From NCBI GenBank assembly GCA_039801465.1, contig JBDRUT010000011.1:1-64000 (forward strand): a DNA stretch of 64,000 nt, in the 5' to 3' direction. Of the stretch, positions 59,564-64,000 are shown piece by piece. The stretch comes from JAOABV01 sp039801465. Lineage in GTDB: Bacteria > Hydrothermota > Tepidihabitantia > Tepidihabitantales > CAIPLT01. The notes beneath the pieces were generated by a model, which saw only the letters and a list, made by a program, of their open reading frames with translations, did no database searches and had not been told where the DNA came from. Each line of letters opens with the position of its first letter. The first letter of the stretch is position 1. A program made the translations under genes and the position numbers.

Positions 59564-59747
59564 ATCGTGACTCCCTGCACTATTCGTGATAGGTAACTTA
59601 GTCTTGAGCTAACACCCTTGAATTGGGAGTCTGATACCGGTGTCGATGTTTCGCCATGTGCGAATACAGTACATACTGGTGAAAGACACCCCACTTTTCT
59701 TTTGGGTTCATGACTAAACCTACACGATTGTGGCGGGGATTTTTTTT
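59564..59747 (+). ncRNA. ssrS: 6S RNA
   Basis: Located between zapA and rny, a usual 6S place. The closing stem pairs TCCCTGCACTATTCGTG (59572-59588) with CACGATTGTGGCGGGGA (59723-59739) with an internal mismatch, followed at once by eight T, giving termination. The interior has a CCC-TTGAATT-GGG hairpin on the 5' side, a GGTGTC/GACACC stem (59639-59644 and 59685-59690), an apical TTCGC-CATGT-GCGAA hairpin, and CCCCAC-TTTTCTTTTGGG on the 3' side, matching a long interrupted hairpin with a central bubble that mimics an open promoter and binds sigma70 RNA polymerase. Total about 180 nt. Ends are approximate. Confidence 0.75.
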
Positions 59748-59894
59748 AAGGGCTAATAAGGAAAGATTTTGTGTTTGGTACATATATGTTTTTGATTTTG
59801 CGGATTATGAAAAGGATTGTTTTTGATAATAGTATGATTGATATAAACAACCGAGCATTTGTTGTAAGTAAGACTTGGAATTTTAGGAGGATTT

Positions 59895-61451
59895 ATGTTT
59901 TACTCTGGACTATTAATTATTTTGGGTTTTATTTTAATTGGTCTCATAATCTTTTTAATCATTTATCGGCTCGCCCGTGGTTATCTTTCGTCGCAAAAAT
60001 CTCTGGCGGATAAAATCATTGAAGAAGCAAAGCAAGAAGCGGAAAATTTTAAGAAAAAAGCCCAACTGGAAATTAAAGAAGAATGGCTTAAAGAGAAAGA
60101 AAAGTTTGACCTGGCAACTCAAGAACGACGACAGGAATTAGAAAAACTCTCAAAGCGATTACACGACCGCGAACAGTTATTGAATGTTAAAGATGCCAAT
60201 TTGACCAGTCGGGAAAATGAATTAATTAAAGCCCAACGAGAATTAGCCAACCGGGAAAAGGTTATTAAAGCCAAAACTGAACGTTTAGACCAGTTGATTG
60301 CTCTGCAAAATGAACGCCTGGAACGGATTGCTGGTTTAAATGCGGAGGAAGCCAAAAAAGAATTAATCAAAAATCTTGAAGCCCAAGCACAATTAGAAGC
60401 ATCCCAATACTTAAAAGATATTCGCGAACGCACTCAATTAGAAGCTGACCGCATTGCTCGAGAAATTGTTCTTCTGGCAATTCAAAGATGTGCGCTCTCG
60501 TGTGTTTCTGAATCAACAGTTTCCGTAATTAATCTGCCTTCAGATGATTTGAAAGGCCGAATTATTGGTCGCGAAGGCCGAAATATTCGTGCTTTTGAAG
60601 CATTGACTGGTGTTGAAGTTATTATTGATGATACGCCTGGAGCAATTGTTCTATCTTCATTTGACCCGGTGCGGCGCGAGATTGCCCGATTAGCGATGGA
60701 ACAGTTAATTGCTGATGGCAGAATTCATCAGTCGCGCATTGAAGAAATCGTGCAGAAAGCCCAGACGGATGTCGAGTCCGTAATTTCTAATACTGCAGAT
60801 TCAGTTTTAGTCGAATTTAATATTACCGGCATTGCTCCGGAATTAACAAAACTTTTAGGTCGGCTCAAATATCGCACTAGTTACGGCCAGAATGTATTAC
60901 TCCATTCTCAAGAAGTTGCGACCTTAGCCGGACTTATGGCACAAGAAATTGGTCTTGACCCTAAGATTGCACAGCGCGCTGGTCTGTTACATGATATTGG
61001 CAAAGCCGCAGATTTAACGATTGAAGGTCCGCATGCCAAAATTGGTGCTGAACTGGCAGCAAAATATGGTGAAGACGATATCATCGTCAATGCGATTGCC
61101 GCACATCATGAAGAAGTTGAGTTTCAATCACCCTATGCATTCTTAATTTCCGCGGCTGATTGTATCTCAGGTGCTCGACCTGGTGCCCGACGCGATAACT
61201 TTGAAGCCTATGTCAAACGATTACAGAACTTAGAAAAGATTGCATCTTCATTTGAAGGCGTGGAAAAAACTTATGCAATTCAAGCCGGTCGAGAAATAAG
61301 AGTAATGGTTGAGCCGGAAAAGATTTCTGATGCTGAAGCCGAAGCCTTAGCAAGAAAAATTGCCAATCAGATTCAGTCTGAACTAAGATATCCTGGACAG
61401 ATTAAAGTTATGGTAATTCGCGAAACACGCGCAGTGGATTATGCCCGATAA
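59895..61451 (+). CDS. rny: Ribonuclease Y
   Basis: A membrane-anchored endoribonuclease that starts mRNA decay. At 518 residues it has the full RNase Y layout: N-terminal helix (LLIILGFILIGLIIFLIIY), a long charged coiled coil (about 30-200), KH domain (LKGRIIGREGRNIRAFEALTGVEVIIDD), HD domain (LLHSQEVATLAGLMAQEIG, GLLHDIGKA) and the C-terminal region ending QIKVMVIRETRAVDYAR. AGGAGG precedes the ATG. The last five codons start a 51-bp unit repeated three times downstream. ymdB follows, the usual partner. Confidence 0.97.
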   Translation: MFYSGLLIILGFILIGLIIFLIIYRLARGYLSSQKSLADKIIEEAKQEAENFKKKAQLEIKEEWLKEKEKFDLATQERRQELEKLSKRLHDREQLLNVKDANLTSRENELIKAQRELANREKVIKAKTERLDQLIALQNERLERIAGLNAEEAKKELIKNLEAQAQLEASQYLKDIRERTQLEADRIAREIVLLAIQRCALSCVSESTVSVINLPSDDLKGRIIGREGRNIRAFEALTGVEVIIDDTPGAIVLSSFDPVRREIARLAMEQLIADGRIHQSRIEEIVQKAQTDVESVISNTADSVLVEFNITGIAPELTKLLGRLKYRTSYGQNVLLHSQEVATLAGLMAQEIGLDPKIAQRAGLLHDIGKAADLTIEGPHAKIGAELAAKYGEDDIIVNAIAAHHEEVEFQSPYAFLISAADCISGARPGARRDNFEAYVKRLQNLEKIASSFEGVEKTYAIQAGREIRVMVEPEKISDAEAEALARKIANQIQSELRYPGQIKVMVIRETRAVDYAR

Positions 61452-61584
61452 ATGTAAGAATAGACGTGTAGCAGATTTTTGGTAACTGATTATGCCTGAC
61501 AAATATAATAATAACGGTCATAGGATTTTTGGTAACTGATTTTGTCCGGTAAATGAAAGCATAAACTAATAATGAGATTTTTGG
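61437..61584 (+). repeat. Triplicated 51-bp unit over the rny stop codon
   Basis: Units start at 61437 (GATTATGCCCGATAAATG, the last codons and stop of rny), 61488 (GATTATGCCTGACAAATA) and 61538 (GATTTTGTCCGGTAAATG). Each ends in GATTTTTGG. Only the first codes. Three copies in a row make chance resemblance very unlikely. Confidence 0.85.
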
Positions 61585-61634
61585 AAAAAGGACTCTTGCA
61601 CATCTCTGAATAAAAGAATGATTGCTAATTGACT

Positions 61635-62435
61635 ATGGTAAATAAGAATATTCTCTTTTTAGGTGACATCTGCTCAGAAAGCGGTAGAAACGCAGTGAAA
61701 AAAAACTTGCGCGCAATTAAAGAAGCGGAAGGTATTGATTTTGCAATTGGTAATGCGGAAAATGTTGCTGGTGGCTATGGCATCACACAAAATTTAGCCA
61801 AAGAATTATTAGATGCCGGTTTAGACTGTATTACTTTAGGCGACCATTTTTTAGACCGAAAAGATATTGTGCCATATTTAGATAGCGAGCCAAGAATTTT
61901 AAGACCAGCAAATTTTCCTACAGGTGTGCCGGGTATCGGTGCACGGGTATTGGAAAATGCTAATGTCAAAATCGGTGTCATTACGCTTCTGGGAAGAATT
62001 TTCTTAAAACCGATAAACTGTCCATTTGAAAATGCACTTGCCTGGGTGGAAAAGATACGCAAAGAAACACCAATTATAATTATTGATTTTCATGCTGAAG
62101 CCACTGCTGAAAAACAAGCTCTGGCATGGCTCTTAGATGGTAAAGTTTCAGCAATTGTTGGCACTCATACCCATGTTCAGACTGCAGATGAACGCATTCT
62201 ACCTCAAGGCACAGCATATATCACTGATGTTGGTATGTGTGGCGCAATGGATTCAGTTTTAGGTATGCGGATTGAATCAGCAATAAAACGTATGGTCTAT
62301 TCAATTCCATTACGATTAGAACCAGCCAAAGAAAATGTTCACATCAATGGCGTTATTATCACAGTTGATGCGGAATCAGGCAAAGCCATCTCAATCCGCA
62401 GATTGGATAAGAAGATTGAAGCACCGAATCAATAA
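61635..62435 (+). CDS. ymdB: YmdB-family metallophosphoesterase
   Basis: A 266-residue metallophosphoesterase of the YmdB (TIGR00282) family, which hydrolyses cyclic nucleotides in studied members and usually sits beside rny. The ATG at 61635 is preferred to a TTG two codons earlier. Metal ligands lie in LFLGDICSESG, GNAENVAGGYGI, TLGDHFLDRKD, DFHAEATAEKQA, VGTHTHVQTADE and TDVGMCGAMDSVLG. No Shine-Dalgarno is clear. It follows rny by 183 bases, a gap filled mainly by the triplicated unit. Confidence 0.95.
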   Translation: MVNKNILFLGDICSESGRNAVKKNLRAIKEAEGIDFAIGNAENVAGGYGITQNLAKELLDAGLDCITLGDHFLDRKDIVPYLDSEPRILRPANFPTGVPGIGARVLENANVKIGVITLLGRIFLKPINCPFENALAWVEKIRKETPIIIIDFHAEATAEKQALAWLLDGKVSAIVGTHTHVQTADERILPQGTAYITDVGMCGAMDSVLGMRIESAIKRMVYSIPLRLEPAKENVHINGVIITVDAESGKAISIRRLDKKIEAPNQ

Positions 62436-62552
62436 CGCAATAGTCTAATATATTGTAAAGCAAATTTAACTTGGATACAGACGAAATTAGAAAACACAGT
62501 TGTCGTTTTGATGATAAAGAAATTAAATATGTTGGAATCATCCTAACTCATT

Positions 62553-62990
62553 ATGCCTAAAAAATCAGAAGATAAAAATAAACAATCTTTAACCATACGG
62601 TTTATTGACGATATTGAAGGTCTGGTTGAAGAGTTCTTTGATTTTCCTTTGATTAATACCGGGTTCACTTTTGAACCAGCGACAGACATTTTGGAAACAG
62701 ACGACACGATTTATTTTATAATGGAAGTGCCTGGAGTAAGCCAAAATGATTTGAATATCGCAGTCGGTCCATCAACAATTATTGTCCAAGGAGTTAAACA
62801 ACCACCGGATTTTTTACCTACGGGAGCGAGTTTTTATAGTCTGGAAATCGCTTATGGCAATTTTCGGAAACGGGTCCAGTTACCTTGTCGAATTGAAATC
62901 CAACCAGTGAAAGTCTCACTTAAAAATGGTCTTTTAATGATGCAATTCAGAAAATATCAGAAGCAAATCCGAACACTCATAATTGAATAA
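62553..62990 (+). CDS. Hsp20/alpha-crystallin small heat shock protein
   Basis: A 145-residue small heat shock protein that holds unfolding proteins in soluble oligomers. The alpha-crystallin domain spans about 42-140: PATDILETDDTIYFIMEVPGVSQNDLNIAVGPSTIIVQGVK, then the domain-ending VSLKNGLLMMQF pattern (usual A-x-x-x-n-GvL). The N-terminal arm is short and basic. The C-terminal I-x-I motif is probably RTLIIE. It precedes lon, another proteostasis gene. Confidence 0.93.
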   Translation: MPKKSEDKNKQSLTIRFIDDIEGLVEEFFDFPLINTGFTFEPATDILETDDTIYFIMEVPGVSQNDLNIAVGPSTIIVQGVKQPPDFLPTGASFYSLEIAYGNFRKRVQLPCRIEIQPVKVSLKNGLLMMQFRKYQKQIRTLIIE

Positions 62991-63056
62991 TGTGAATGAT
63001 AATCAACAGACAAAATTCTGTATTAAGAAAGTAGTTTTAAGTAATGAGAAACTAAT

Positions 63057-64000
63057 ATGAACAAAGAAGAGACAAAAGAGTTTAATATACCGGATGAGTT
63101 GCCGGTTTTGGCAATTCGCGGTGGCATTATCTTTCCTGGTGTGATTACACCACTAATTGTTGCTACAGCGCGCGCTCAAAAATTAGTTGATGAAGCGCTG
63201 ATGAGCAATAAGCTGGTCTGTGCCATTGCTCAGAAAAACCAAGAGATTGAAGAAGCCGGTCCGGATGATTTATATCGGGTGGGCACCGTTTCAATTATTA
63301 TCAAGATGCTGAGATTTCCCGATGGTTCTTTAAGAATTCTTTTATCCGGGATTAAACGGGCACAAATTGATGGTTATACTCAAACCGAGCCTTATCTCAA
63401 AGCCAAAATCTCCTTGATAACAGAACGAGAAGAAAAGGATATTGCGACTGAAGCCTTAATGCGCAATGTCACCAGTATGTTTCAAAAATTATCTGAACTC
63501 GCATCCTATCTACCTGATGAAATCAGTGCGGTCGTCTTGAATATTGAAACGCCTTCAAAACTTGCGGATTTTGTGATTCAGCATATCAATCTGCCAATTG
63601 AAGAAAAACAACGATTATTAGAAATTGCTGATGCCACTGAAAGACTATCGCAATTAGTTCCATTATTACAGAAAGAGATTAGCATCTTAGAATTGAGTGC
63701 GAAAATTCGGGAACGAGTAAAAGGCGAATTTGATAAAAGCCAAAAAGATTATGTCTTAAGAGAACAACTTAAAGCAATTCAGAAAGAGCTGGGCGAGACT
63801 GATGAATTGACTGCAGAAATCAACTCTTTAAGAGAAAAGATTGAAAAAGCGAAAATGCCCAAAGAAGCCAATGAAGTTGCTTTAAGAGAACTCAATCGGT
63901 TATCAAAGATGAATGTGCAATCTCCTGAATATACTGTAACCAGAAATTATCTTGATTGGCTAGTAAGTCTGCCTTGGTCAATCTCAACTGAAGATAATCT
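63057..64000 (+). CDS. lon: ATP-dependent protease Lon (3' end outside window)
   Basis: The first 314 codons of Lon, open to the window edge. The ATG at 63057 gives MNKEETKEFNIPDELPVLAIRGGIIFPGVITPLIV, the usual Lon N-terminal substrate-binding domain. VLNIETPSKLADFVIQHINL and LLEIADATERL follow, then the helical region KSQKDYVLREQLKAIQKELGE that precedes the AAA+ module, and YLDWLVSLPWSISTEDN at the edge. The ATPase and Ser-Lys protease parts lie beyond base 64000. It follows hsp20 by 66 bases. A weak ATGAGA sequence is the only Shine-Dalgarno candidate. Confidence 0.95.
   Translation, partial: MNKEETKEFNIPDELPVLAIRGGIIFPGVITPLIVATARAQKLVDEALMSNKLVCAIAQKNQEIEEAGPDDLYRVGTVSIIIKMLRFPDGSLRILLSGIKRAQIDGYTQTEPYLKAKISLITEREEKDIATEALMRNVTSMFQKLSELASYLPDEISAVVLNIETPSKLADFVIQHINLPIEEKQRLLEIADATERLSQLVPLLQKEISILELSAKIRERVKGEFDKSQKDYVLREQLKAIQKELGETDELTAEINSLREKIEKAKMPKEANEVALRELNRLSKMNVQSPEYTVTRNYLDWLVSLPWSISTEDN

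Noticed and set aside
62463..62560. Small frame between ymdB and hsp20 (DTDEIRKHSCRFDDKEIKYVG)
   Set aside because: Starts only at a TTG with no ribosome-binding site and overlaps the hsp20 start; resemblance to the ymdB C-terminus is too weak to count.

Overview
The window is about 64 kb of AT-rich bacterial chromosome from a Gram-negative-type organism. Supporting signs are N-terminal signal peptides and lipoprotein signals, five proteins ending in type IX-secretion or FlgD-like C-terminal domains, a DUF4837-like lipoprotein, and a YfhO/glycosyltransferase cluster. This mix, with low GC, is what one expects from an uncultured WOR-3 (Stahlbacteria)-like or other FCB-related lineage. That placement is inference; no rRNA gene is present to test it. 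No phage, CRISPR array or intact IS element was seen.

Layout. 1-1.66 kb: 3' end of a secreted protein, then tRNA-Thr. 1.7-2.5 kb: decayed DNA holding a dispersed repeat and a broken inverted copy of part of recG. 2.5-8.5 kb (minus): DUF4837-like lipoprotein, recG, a lipoprotein-type isoaspartyl methyltransferase and ligA. 8.8-12.7 kb: two secreted C-terminal-domain proteins. 13-13.4 kb: a small unknown gene. 14-22 kb (minus): a polysaccharide operon (three GT4 enzymes, a DegT-family enzyme, a flippase-like protein, YfhO). 22.2-24.6 kb: rpsT, tRNA-Phe and a frameshifted DUF2207 gene. 24.7-27 kb: a 13-Asp-box secreted protein. 27.4-32 kb (minus): kbl-tdh (threonine to glycine plus acetyl-CoA), deoC, cysS. 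32.3-35.8 kb (plus): PNPOx-like protein, ZIP transporter, methyltransferase, a pair of micro-membrane proteins, a ThiD2-ThiE fusion. 35.9-37.1 kb: guanine deaminase. 37.6-43 kb (plus): acs, an IVS-type element, an OFA transporter and malic enzyme. 43.3-45 kb (minus): tRNA-Leu, deoB, cdd. 45.6-51 kb (minus): a type III restriction-modification system. 51-64 kb (plus): MFS exporter, FG-GAP protein, birA, NYN protein, tsaB, pheT, zapB-like, zapA, 6S RNA, rny, ymdB, hsp20 and the start of lon.

Metabolically, tdh/kbl, acs and malic enzyme converge on acetyl-CoA and pyruvate, while deoC, deoB, cdd and guaD form a nucleoside-salvage set split over three places. The 14-22 kb cluster builds an envelope glycan, probably containing a deoxysugar because its DegT enzyme has His in place of the catalytic Lys.

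The most unusual signal is structural. At six or more gene 3' ends (ligA, the 920-residue repeat protein, cdd, the MFS exporter, birA, rny) the last 30-120 bases of the gene, including or flanking the stop codon, recur downstream as a decayed tandem copy. A second recurring theme is consensus promoters whose -10 box lies 6-8 bases before the start codon with no Shine-Dalgarno sequence, implying leaderless mRNAs for ligA, guaD, the MFS exporter, the FG-GAP protein and pheT.
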